Positions 7,729-14,358 of a DNA stretch of 64,000 nucleotides are shown piece after piece. The notes under the pieces are model-generated. The model was not told where the DNA came from, did not search any database, and saw nothing but the letters and a program-made list of their open reading frames with translations. The stretch covers positions 62,001-126,000 of the forward strand of contig CAZQJY010000001.1 of assembly GCA_964593465.1 (NCBI GenBank). The letters run 5' to 3'. Position numbers and translations under genes: made by a program. Origin of the DNA: Mycosynbacter sp964593465. GTDB taxonomy: Bacteria > Patescibacteriota > Saccharimonadia > Saccharimonadales > Saccharimonadaceae. Within the stretch, counting starts at the first letter, position 1. Each line of letters opens with the position of its first letter.

Positions 7729-8640
7729 TTACAGCTGCACTGCCACGTTATAGACAGCACCTTCCATCAACCGTGCGCGAGTGAGCGACCCATTGGTAAT
7801 GTGCGTAATCGGATCTTTGTAGCGAGATTTATATTCCTGCTGCACAAGCACACCAAAATCGGGGTACTGCGATGGTACTTTGTCTGTCATATCATGCGGA
7901 AATTCTATATCAAAATCTATCCCCGCCTTTGGATCATCACCTGCTTTTTCGAGCACTGCCACTGTGCAGCCAAACACATTATGATTTTCGTGGATTTTGT
8001 CGACGCCGCTTTCAACTGTGGCGTAATAATCAGCCTCTACACCAAGTTGTTTCAAATTTGCGTGACGATTCATTGCGCCATCGTACGTTTCGGCTATACT
8101 ATATGGCTGCTCGGCCACACCAGAGTCAACCTTTTTGCCAGCCACGCGCACCGGCACACCCGCTCGACGCATTGCTCTCGCCACCGCAGTATGTTTAATG
8201 ATACTCTCAGTGCTCATATATACCAGAGGTAGCGACGCAATATGTTCGTCAATTTTGCTCAGCTCACCATTTAGCATAATCGGATGCATGCCACGGATTT
8301 CGTCAGCATAGCTAAGTTCTTGTACTGAATTAAGTAGGTATATGTCAAGTTTTTGAGCATAGGCATAGGCTATCTCCATCAATGTATTGCCACCAATATA
8401 ACCAGGTGTACCGTGCTTGGTTTCGTTGACCACAAGAATTGCCTCGGATGTATCGATTTTTGCAAAATGTTCATCGATAAATCCCCGCTTGAGCCCTGCA
8501 TTGGCATCAAGGTTGTCTGCATATACATGCCCCTCTACCGCATTTGGCTTATCTACTTCGTAGCCACGCTCTTCTAGCTGTGTCTTGGCTCGCGTCATTT
8601 CGGCATCAAATTGCATTGAGCCGCAAATCGTAATTTTCAT
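7729..8640 (-). CDS. nucleoside 2-deoxyribosyltransferase-like / DUF84 NTPase fusion
   Basis: 303 residues with two domains. Residues 1-135 resemble nucleoside 2-deoxyribosyltransferase-like proteins: KITICGSM at the start, VVNETKHGTPGYIGGNTLMEIAYAYA at 70-95, where Glu89 matches the catalytic Glu of NDT-type enzymes. Residues about 139-303 match the DUF84/YjjX inosine-xanthosine triphosphatase family: SGVAEQPYSIAETYDGAMNRHANL (173-196), TVESGVDKI (208-216), NGSLTRARL near the end. Together they suggest handling of damaged or unbalanced nucleotides. Start ATG 8640 has GGAG 9 nt upstream. The gene follows a 57-aa CxxC ORF and the nrdAB genes on the same strand, and shares their NrdR-like promoter. 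The domain pairing is read from motifs, not from a search. Confidence 0.8.
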   Translation of the reverse strand: MKITICGSMQFDAEMTRAKTQLEERGYEVDKPNAVEGHVYADNLDANAGLKRGFIDEHFAKIDTSEAILVVNETKHGTPGYIGGNTLMEIAYAYAQKLDIYLLNSVQELSYADEIRGMHPIMLNGELSKIDEHIASLPLVYMSTESIIKHTAVARAMRRAGVPVRVAGKKVDSGVAEQPYSIAETYDGAMNRHANLKQLGVEADYYATVESGVDKIHENHNVFGCTVAVLEKAGDDPKAGIDFDIEFPHDMTDKVPSQYPDFGVLVQQEYKSRYKDPITHITNGSLTRARLMEGAVYNVAVQL

Positions 8641-8718
8641 TATAGTTTTCTCCAAAAATAAACAAGACACTCCGATTTGGAAGTGCCTTGCTGTTGTTAA
8701 GATTCTTTTTGCAAGTGC

Positions 8719-8892
8719 CTATTGGCAACCGAGACACATAGTTAGGTCCGCTGGGTCAAGCGGTGCAACAATCGTACCGTTATCGCTAGATTGTGATTGA
8801 GCTTGTGCCTGTGCATTGGCCATAGCTTGGTCGATAGCTGCGAGTTTTTCCTCTAGCGTCATGTCGTCCGAGATAATAGCGTTTGCGTTCAT
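8719..8892 (-). CDS. 57-aa ORF ending in CLGCQ; candidate detached redox tail of NrdA
   Basis: ATG 8892 to TAG 8719: an N-terminal helix (MTLEEKLAAIDQAMANA), a Gln/Ala/Ser linker (about 27-38) and the C-terminus APLDPADLTMCLGCQ. Class I R1 proteins normally end in a flexible arm whose last residues are a Cys pair such as CEACQ or CESCQ, preceded by DP-rich sequence. This arm reduces the active-site disulfide. The nrdA protein encoded 1.1 kb upstream has no Cys after its radical-transfer tyrosines. GGGGGA lies about 8 nt upstream, and a promoter with an NrdR-box-like palindrome (8947-8975) drives it, so expression is well supported. The detached-tail role is inference. Confidence 0.7.
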   Translation of the reverse strand: MNANAIISDDMTLEEKLAAIDQAMANAQAQAQSQSSDNGTIVAPLDPADLTMCLGCQ

Positions 8893-8946
8893 TTGATATT
8901 CCCCCTTTTTGCTTGTCTTGTTGTTATTTGGTGGTGCTTATGGTTA

Positions 8947-8975
8947 ATTGTACGCTACATATAGCGTTTTGTCAC
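8947..8975 (-). promoter_or_regulatory. promoter with NrdR-box-like operator (8952-8967)
   Basis: Minus strand: GTGACA (8970-8975), 17-bp spacer, TACAAT (8947-8952). The spacer is almost entirely the palindrome ACGCTACATATAGCGT, close to the NrdR consensus acaCwAtATaTwGtgt. It serves the 57-aa ORF and the NDT-DUF84 gene. Confidence 0.7.
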
Positions 8976-9022
8976 TATATTTTGCAGTTTCGCCACCTCT
9001 GATAAATGTTGTAGTTATGTCG

Positions 9023-10021
9023 CTATTTTGTGGTGTTCACTTCGTAACTAGTGTTGGTACTTTCGAAGAAGTTTACTAGTTCGAGTGTGTCATTTGCGGT
9101 CGCCATCCACTTGGCAGGGTTTGGTACGTTGTATTCTGGATCAAAGCCAAGCTCTACAAGCCGTCGATCAGTCATATGCTTCACATATTGGTTCACGTAG
9201 TCAGCATTGAGACCCAGGATACCTTGTGGCAACATATCTTTGTTGTAGGCAACTTCGAGCTCTACAGCCTGCAGGATAAGCGCGCGAATTTCGTCGGCAA
9301 ACTCCTGTGTTTGCAGCTCAGGGTTTTCATCGAGGATTGTGAGTAGCAAGTTGATGCCAAATGTTAGATGTAGGTTTTCATCCTTAGTAATCCAGTCAAG
9401 CAAGCTACCGACATTACGTAATAAATTACGCTGGCGGAAGCTCATACCAACCATGAAGCCGCTGTAGAACCAAATACCTTCGAGTACAATATTGTAGGCC
9501 ACGAGCGAACGCACGAAATCTTTTTTGCCTTCAAGTGTGTAGATATCGAGATTTGGGTCAAGCATGACGTCGAGGTGCTTGTTTTGAAAATCAGCTTTGT
9601 CGGCCAAGCTCTTTTTGCCGAAACCTGCTTCGTAAATCTCTTCGCGATCAAATGGAAAAGTCTCAATGATGTATTCAAACGTCATAAAGTGATTGGCTTC
9701 TTCCCACATCTGTTTCGAGAGGTAGAGTTGTGCTTCGGCAGCGTTGACGTAGGGATAAATACCAAATGCTAGTGACTTATTGATCAGCAACTCGTTTGGA
9801 TTGAGGTAGCTAATCACCGTCTTGAGCGCGTGCTTTTCGTCGTCGGTGAGCTTCTCAAAATCCGCCAAGTCCTGCACCAGCTGCACTTCGTTTGGAAACC
9901 ACGTGTTGGCTACGGCCTGGTTATACAGATCATACGCCCATTGGTAGCGCACCGGGTGCAGCGACAATCCATCGCGTAAACCTGACCCTAAAATCCCGGT
10001 TGATTGCTGTGAGTTTGTCAT
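9023..10021 (-). CDS. nrdB: class I ribonucleotide reductase small subunit, Tyr-less (class Ic-like)
   Basis: 332 residues, ferritin-like R2. It houses the dimetal cofactor that makes the radical needed by NrdA. Predicted metal ligands: Glu77, Glu108, His111 (EEANH), Glu181 (LEGIW), Glu215 and His218 (ENLH). Spacings match E. coli R2: 31 residues between ligand 1 and the EXXH, 34 between the two later Glu. Ligand 1 is Glu, not Asp, and Phe115 occupies the position of the radical Tyr122. Both are hallmarks of the Mn/Fe class Ic enzyme of Chlamydia. Start ATG 10021 has GGGGGAG about 8 nt upstream, overlapping the nrdA end 13 nt away. The C-terminus SYEVNTTK should bind R1. Confidence 0.92.
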   Translation of the reverse strand: MTNSQQSTGILGSGLRDGLSLHPVRYQWAYDLYNQAVANTWFPNEVQLVQDLADFEKLTDDEKHALKTVISYLNPNELLINKSLAFGIYPYVNAAEAQLYLSKQMWEEANHFMTFEYIIETFPFDREEIYEAGFGKKSLADKADFQNKHLDVMLDPNLDIYTLEGKKDFVRSLVAYNIVLEGIWFYSGFMVGMSFRQRNLLRNVGSLLDWITKDENLHLTFGINLLLTILDENPELQTQEFADEIRALILQAVELEVAYNKDMLPQGILGLNADYVNQYVKHMTDRRLVELGFDPEYNVPNPAKWMATANDTLELVNFFESTNTSYEVNTTK

Positions 10022-10034
10022 ACTTCTCTCCCCC

Positions 10035-12440
10035 TTACTTACTCTTTGCAAAACCAAAGCCACGACGGCCTGAATTCTGCTGCTTAATTTTTTGCTCGGC
10101 AATCTTCTCTACGCTCACTGTCGTTTGCTCCGACTGATGGCGAGGTTTTACATGCAGGTAATACGTTGTTTTAAGGCCGCGTTTCCAGGCTTCTGTATAA
10201 ATCTTTACGTATTCATCGATATCGCGTGTCTCAAGATACATATTGCGGCTAATTGCTTGGTCTACCCATTTCTGCGCGCGCGCCGCTACTTCGATAAACG
10301 CATACGGGCTGAGCTGGAAGCTTGTCTTGTAGGTATCTTTAATTGTCTGCGGCACAGCGTCGATGTGTTGCACATCACCTTGGTTGGCAAACAACTCATC
10401 TTTGACTTGATCCCAAATACCTAGTGCTTTGAGGTCGCGTGTCAGGTTGGCGTTTACTTCTAGGAACTTGCCGTTGAGCGTGCTGCGGCTAAAGATTTGA
10501 GCAAACTGCGGGTCGATGCCTGGCGTCGTACCGGCGATGTGCGCGATGTTGGCTGTCGGTGCGATAGCCATGAGTGTGGCGTTACGCATGCCTTTTTTCA
10601 CCTTGCCGCGCAAGCTGTCCCAGTCAAGCCGCGCTTTGCGTCCAATATTCACTTTTACTTTGCGATCTGTGGCGAGCGTATCGAGCGTATCGATTGGCAA
10701 TACACCCTTGCTCCAACCACTGCCCTTGAATGCTGGGTAGCTACCCAATTGCTTGGCGAGTTCGGCTGATTCATCGATGGCATAGTAGCTAATGTATTCG
10801 CTCACTTGGTCGACCAAATCATATGTCTCATCACTTTCATAGCTGTAGCCCAGTTTTTCTATCACATCCGCAAGACCCATAAATCCAAGACCAAGCGCAC
10901 GTGTCTGACTGTTAGCATGGAGCGCTTCTGGCACAGGTAAATTAGTAATGTCAACAAGGTTGTCAAGCTGGCGAATCGCACTACGCGTACTAGCTTCAAG
11001 TCGCTCCCAGTCCCATGTTTTGTCCGCGTTCAGGTGTGCCGATAGGTTGATACTCACGAGGTTACACACAGCGATATTGTCGTTGTCTTGCGGCAGCGTG
11101 ATTTCTGTACACAAGTTCGAGAGGTGAATAGTGCCTGTATTGTTATTGAGCGCGCGCACATTGATAGTGTCTTTCCATGTCAGCCATGGGTGACTTGTCG
11201 CTTGCAGCTGGATGAGGATCTGGCGAAACTGCTGGCGCGCCGATACTTTTTCAAACTTGCGCAGCTTGCCTGCATCAGCGAGCTTGGCATACTCTTTGTA
11301 CTTAGCACTAAACTCTGCACCGTAGAGCTCGGTCAAGTCCATCACCTCTGCTGGGTCAAACAAATACCAATCTTGGTCTTTTTCAACACGCTTCATAAAC
11401 TCATCAGAGATAAACACAGCCGTATTGGCAAAGCGTGTACGCAAATATGGGTCGCCTGAGTTTTGCTTGAGGTCGAGGAACTGTGGAAAGTTGAGATGCC
11501 AATTTTCCATGTACATGGCAGCAGCACCAGCTTTTTTTCCCTTGCGACTCACTGCAAAGAGTGCGGTGTCAATCATCTTCATAAACGGAATCGGACCAGT
11601 ACTCTCGGTGTTTGTCGTTTTTACAGGTGAGCCAGCTGCACGCAGCTTTGTAAAGCCAATACCGATACCACCTGTACCTTTGGCAATAAAGCCAGTATCG
11701 CGCACACTTTTCATGATAGACTCCATGTCGTCATCAACGTTCATCAAGAAACAGTTAGACAGTTGCGGGTGTGCACCACCGGCATTCACACGAGTCGAAC
11801 CACCAGGTACGTAATCGAGACTACTAAGGTGCTGGTAGAAATCAAGCGCAGATTCAGTTGGGTTTTTTGCATTATAGCTCATACCCATAGCAATACGCAT
11901 ATGAGTAAACTGCGGTACTTCGATAGGCTCACCGCTCCCCTTGCGTAGTGCGTAGCGGTTGCGATTGGTAATGACACCCAGGTATTTGCTCAGATCATCG
12001 AGTGATGGGTCGAGCGCCTTGGCGAGCTTCTTTAGGTCAAATACTTTGCTATCAGCCATGCGCGGGTCGAGCAAACCATCGCTCACACCTTGCTTCAGGT
12101 AGCCAGCAAACTTGGTTTCATGTAGTTTTTTGAGCTCGTCATTCGTCCGATACTGACCAAGGACTCTTTTATAAATAGTTTTGAGCAACAAGCGCGCAGC
12201 GATTCTATCAAAGTCTGGATCGTCTTTGACATTCTGCAGTGTCGCCTGGATAACTGCTTCGTCGAGCTGTTCGCTCGTGATACCGTCAAATAATGTCAGC
12301 TGTACTTCGCTTGCAACCTGCACGACTTTGCTAATTTGGTCTGGCAAACCCTCACTTGCCGCGACCAGCGCGAGATTAATTTTGTTGGCGTCAAATGGTT
12401 CGCGGGTGCCATCGCGTTTTACCACATGAATTCCGTTCAT
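10035..12440 (-). CDS. nrdA: ribonucleoside-diphosphate reductase large subunit without C-terminal Cys pair
   Basis: 801 residues. It reduces NDPs (or NTPs) to deoxynucleotides. N-terminal ATP-cone (about 1-90, VVKRDGTREPFDANKI) gives allosteric activity control. The catalytic barrel shows QLSNCFLM (first redox Cys), NLCTEITLPQ (thiyl Cys and Glu near residue 445), VCNLVSINL (second redox Cys) and TTYYLHV (radical-transfer Tyr pair near residue 758). The protein stops about 45 residues later with GRRGFGFAKSK and has no Cys after the Tyr pair, so the usual mobile CxxC arm is missing. Start ATG 12440 with AGGGG 8 nt upstream. First gene of the nrdAB operon, with a leader of about 170 nt and NrdR-like boxes at the promoter. 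Confidence 0.95.
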   Translation of the reverse strand: MNGIHVVKRDGTREPFDANKINLALVAASEGLPDQISKVVQVASEVQLTLFDGITSEQLDEAVIQATLQNVKDDPDFDRIAARLLLKTIYKRVLGQYRTNDELKKLHETKFAGYLKQGVSDGLLDPRMADSKVFDLKKLAKALDPSLDDLSKYLGVITNRNRYALRKGSGEPIEVPQFTHMRIAMGMSYNAKNPTESALDFYQHLSSLDYVPGGSTRVNAGGAHPQLSNCFLMNVDDDMESIMKSVRDTGFIAKGTGGIGIGFTKLRAAGSPVKTTNTESTGPIPFMKMIDTALFAVSRKGKKAGAAAMYMENWHLNFPQFLDLKQNSGDPYLRTRFANTAVFISDEFMKRVEKDQDWYLFDPAEVMDLTELYGAEFSAKYKEYAKLADAGKLRKFEKVSARQQFRQILIQLQATSHPWLTWKDTINVRALNNNTGTIHLSNLCTEITLPQDNDNIAVCNLVSINLSAHLNADKTWDWERLEASTRSAIRQLDNLVDITNLPVPEALHANSQTRALGLGFMGLADVIEKLGYSYESDETYDLVDQVSEYISYYAIDESAELAKQLGSYPAFKGSGWSKGVLPIDTLDTLATDRKVKVNIGRKARLDWDSLRGKVKKGMRNATLMAIAPTANIAHIAGTTPGIDPQFAQIFSRSTLNGKFLEVNANLTRDLKALGIWDQVKDELFANQGDVQHIDAVPQTIKDTYKTSFQLSPYAFIEVAARAQKWVDQAISRNMYLETRDIDEYVKIYTEAWKRGLKTTYYLHVKPRHQSEQTTVSVEKIAEQKIKQQNSGRRGFGFAKSK

Positions 12441-12480
12441 CTTATACCCCTGGCTACGTTGTTGATTATGTTTTTATTAT

Positions 12481-12525
12481 CCACCTCCCACCCGAGAAGT
12501 CTCTCACCTCTTCTCCTACCGGTGG
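12481..12525 (-). ncRNA. candidate structured leader of nrdA mRNA
   Basis: In the minus-strand transcript, CCACC pairs with GGTGG (outer, 12521-12525 with 12481-12485) and GAGAAG with CTTCTC (inner, 12510-12515 with 12494-12499), enclosing a purine-rich loop. It ends about 40 nt before the start codon. No known riboswitch consensus is recognised. Confidence 0.35.
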
Positions 12526-12591
12526 CGCAAGCAAAAATAACGACGTAGCCGCTCCCGTTACCCTCCTTGCAATATGTGTATTTTATTGACT

Positions 12592-12646
12592 TACTACATA
12601 TGTAGTGTCTACGTACAATGATAGACCCTATATATGTGGGTTTCAA
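12592..12646 (-). promoter_or_regulatory. nrdA promoter with two NrdR-like boxes
   Basis: Minus strand: TTGAAA (12641-12646), 17 bp, TATCAT (12618-12623). The palindrome ACCCTATATATGTGGGT (12625-12641) fills the spacer. A second, ACTACATATGTAGT (12593-12606), lies just downstream. The centres are about 33 bp apart, close to the three-turn spacing usual for paired NrdR boxes. Confidence 0.75.
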
Positions 12647-12729
12647 GCCTTTTATGCGATTTTGTATGGGTAATTTTCACCACACGGCATCCCGCCTCTG
12701 TTATATATTACCTAGTGTCTTGTTTTGTT

Positions 12730-12758
12730 TTTACAACGCTATATGTAGCGTTTATGAT
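12730..12758 (+). promoter_or_regulatory. plus-strand promoter with NrdR-like box
   Basis: TTTACA (12730-12735), 17-bp spacer, TATGAT (12753-12758). The spacer is the palindrome ACGCTATATGTAGCGT (12736-12751), which is the exact reverse complement of the box at 8952-8967. It reads toward the 75-aa membrane gene, but might also act as a distal operator for nrdA. Confidence 0.55.
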
Positions 12759-12779
12759 TATGAATGTAATATAATTGTA

Positions 12780-12808
12780 TTGACTTTTTAGATATTTTAT
12801 GGTAATAT
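12780..12808 (+). promoter_or_regulatory. extended -10 promoter of the 75-aa membrane gene
   Basis: TTGACT (12780-12785), 17 bp ending TATGG, TAATAT (12803-12808). Same class as the promoters at 3397, 24657 and 31691. Confidence 0.75.
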
Positions 12809-12841
12809 GAAAGCATCCCCAACAAGAAGGAGAGGGAGTAC

Positions 12842-13069
12842 ATGAAGAGCTTCATGTCGAACCCGGTAGGGTTCATCGTGGCGATGATAGTCGTACTGGT
12901 ACTAGCAGCATCATACATCGACACCATTGTCACCGTTGGTGCAATCGTCATCATCGTGATGGCGATCGGATGGGCGGGTAGAGCCTACCTGGAGCGCAAC
13001 AAGCGCCGCCGACGCCACGAGAAGGTTGAGCTACGAGAGCGCGAATATCGCGCCCGCCGCGGCCACTAG
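12842..13069 (+). CDS. small membrane protein with basic tail, 75 aa
   Basis: ATG 12842 with AAGGAGAGGGAG upstream, a strong Shine-Dalgarno. Two adjacent hydrophobic segments (about 8-24 GFIVAMIVVLVLAASYI and 27-45) are followed by a strongly Arg-rich cytosolic tail (RNKRRRRHEKVELREREYRARR). The family is not recognised. Two tandem promoters lie upstream, one with an NrdR-like palindrome, hinting at co-regulation with the RNR genes. A terminator follows. Confidence 0.75.
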   Translation: MKSFMSNPVGFIVAMIVVLVLAASYIDTIVTVGAIVIIVMAIGWAGRAYLERNKRRRRHEKVELREREYRARRGH

Positions 13070-13087
13070 CCTATCTCACCCAGGGAA

Positions 13088-13145
13088 CCCCTTGGGCTCT
13101 GTTGAGTCGCCTACGCGATTCCATTGTCCAAGGGGGTATTTTCAT
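13088..13145 (+). terminator. terminator after the 75-aa membrane gene
   Basis: CCCCTTGG (13090-13097) pairs with CCAAGGGG, with an inner GAGTCGC/GCGATTC helix, followed by GTATTTTCATTTT. Confidence 0.7.
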
Positions 13146-13280
13146 TTTAAGCAAGATATCGCTTCGCTCCTCCATTCACTTATAAAAATATGTAAACACA
13201 TTTTTATTTCGTTCATTGCGCCGAACACTCGGGTTGCGCTACTTCGTAGCGCCCGAGAGTTCGAAGCTCGACTCGGAGAA

Positions 13281-13318
13281 ATAGAATAACCACGACCATC
13301 TGGTCGTGGTTATTCTAT
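13281..13318 (-). terminator. terminator after tRNA-Ser(CGA)
   Basis: 18-bp stem ATAGAATAACCACGACCA and its complement with a 2-nt spacer, directly at the tRNA 3' end; minus strand continues TTATTCTATTTCTCC. Confidence 0.75.
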
Positions 13319-13408
13319 GGCGGAGAGGAAGAGATTCGAACTCTCGGTGGATTTTTAGTCCACACCGCTTTTCGAGAGCGGCACCTTCAACCACTCGGAC
13401 ACCTCTCC
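13318..13408 (-). tRNA. tRNA-Ser (anticodon CGA)
   Basis: Minus strand, 91 nt. Acceptor GGAGAGG/CCTCTCC with G73 and encoded CCA. Anticodon stem CCGCT/AGCGG with loop CTCGAAA gives CGA, reading UCG. A long variable arm (GTGGACT..ATCCAC) and the TTCGAAT T-loop mark it as a serine tRNA. An extended -10-like TATGCTAAAAT lies just upstream near 13424. Confidence 0.95.
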
Positions 13409-13477
13409 AGAGTGCACTGAATATTTTAGCATAGATCTCTCGCTCAACAGAACTGCCAGTAAAGGCTATTCACAAAA

Positions 13478-13511
13478 GAAAATAACCCCACTGAACCGTG
13501 AGGTTATTTTC
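13478..13511 (-). terminator. terminator after tRNA-Arg
   Basis: GAAAATAACC (13478-13487) pairs with GGTTATTTTC (13502-13511) immediately at the tRNA 3' end. Confidence 0.65.
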
Positions 13512-13512
13512 A

Positions 13513-13589
13513 TGGTACACCCGACAGGATTTGAACCTATGGCCTTTGGCTCCGCAAGCCAACGCTCTATCCAGCTGAGCTACGGGTGC
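13513..13589 (-). tRNA. tRNA-Arg (anticodon GCG)
   Basis: Minus strand, 77 nt. Acceptor GCACCCG/CGGGTGT (G1-U72 wobble), A73 and encoded CCA. Anticodon stem TTGGC/GCCAA with loop TTGCGGA gives GCG, reading CGC. D-arm AGCTCAGCTGGATAGAGC and T-loop GGTTCAAATCC are canonical. Most bacteria read CGN with an A34 (inosine) tRNA-Arg(ACG); a G34 form is less usual. Confidence 0.9.
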
Positions 13590-13647
13590 TCAAAAGTGAT
13601 TTGACACTAGAGGTAATTATATCAAAACTATGCACAGAATACAAGAG

Positions 13648-14259
13648 TTAGAGGCGGAACATTTTGACAAGTTGATCGACAAAATCTGGATGCAACTCCT
13701 GCATAGGCAAACGCTCGCCCACCAGATCAACTATGTTCTCGCCAGCCTCCACCGGAAAGTATACCTGTAAACTCGGACGAAAACGTTTTACCGGTATAAA
13801 CTCTATGAGATTTTCCTTGCCATCGTGCATCACGCCAAAGGCTTTGTACTCAGTAAAATCATATAATCTTTCGTTGGCATGCAAGCCTTCGCTATCTAGC
13901 CTATAACTCACCATTCGTGGTGGGCGAATATGCATCACCACTATTGCGATAGCCATCACAATCCCCAAAGCAGACACGGTAAAAGGTGTCTTAAGTACAA
14001 AGATGTCGAGCAAGATAATTGCCACTACTGCCACTGCCAATATAGCGTACCAAATTGGACCCTTGTCTGGAGAGATAAACTCCTTGGACTGCCACTCCAC
14101 TTTGCTGGGTGCCAGACGAGTTTTACCACCACGCGCACCGTCCATTTGAACAGGCGCAGCCGCACTACCGATAGATAGCGTGATATTTGGCGTCTGTCGA
14201 ACAACGGCAGGCTCAGCTGTATCTGTATCCTCCGACAACTTTGGAGCATCTTGCTTCAT
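13648..14259 (-). CDS. membrane protein with two TM segments, unknown function
   Basis: 203 residues. A disordered, charged N-terminus (1-85) is followed by two adjacent membrane segments (about 91-112 PIWYAILAVAVVAIILLDIFV and 117-135), then a cytosolic domain of about 65 residues beginning PRMVSYRLDSEGLHANERLYDF, with beta strands like a PH-type domain (KENLIEFIPVKRFRPSLQVYFP). Start ATG 14259 lies 6 nt after TATACT, which is preceded by TGC, so it is leaderless. The fold guess (bacterial PH-like) is inference; no family is assigned. Confidence 0.75.
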   Translation of the reverse strand: MKQDAPKLSEDTDTAEPAVVRQTPNITLSIGSAAAPVQMDGARGGKTRLAPSKVEWQSKEFISPDKGPIWYAILAVAVVAIILLDIFVLKTPFTVSALGIVMAIAIVVMHIRPPRMVSYRLDSEGLHANERLYDFTEYKAFGVMHDGKENLIEFIPVKRFRPSLQVYFPVEAGENIVDLVGERLPMQELHPDFVDQLVKMFRL

Positions 14260-14358
14260 ATTGCTAGTATAGCATGAGCGTTGTGGGAAATACCAGGAAA
14301 AACGATTGTCGAATATAAACCTAGGATGCACATATAGCCATCATGGTCACCGCTATTA

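Larger units (their letters stand above)
12441..12841. other. 400-bp regulatory region between nrdA and the 75-aa membrane gene
   Basis: No convincing gene. From left to right it holds a structured nrdA leader (12481-12525), the nrdA promoter with two NrdR-like palindromes, and two plus-strand promoters in tandem, the first with a third palindrome. A 69-codon minus frame over the leader is not believed. Confidence 0.7.

Noticed and set aside
12500..12590. Cobalamin or purine riboswitch in the nrdA leader
   Set aside because: None of the conserved core sequences I know can be seen; kept only as an unassigned structured leader.
12586..12619. Plus-strand promoter reading TTGACT and TACAAT near 12586-12619
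   Set aside because: The spacer is 22 bp, too long; the minus-strand nrdA promoter explains the region better.
12437..12646. 69-codon minus-strand frame over the nrdA leader
   Set aside because: It lies in the nrdA leader, its start is inside the promoter region, the codons look random and it has no ribosome site of its own.
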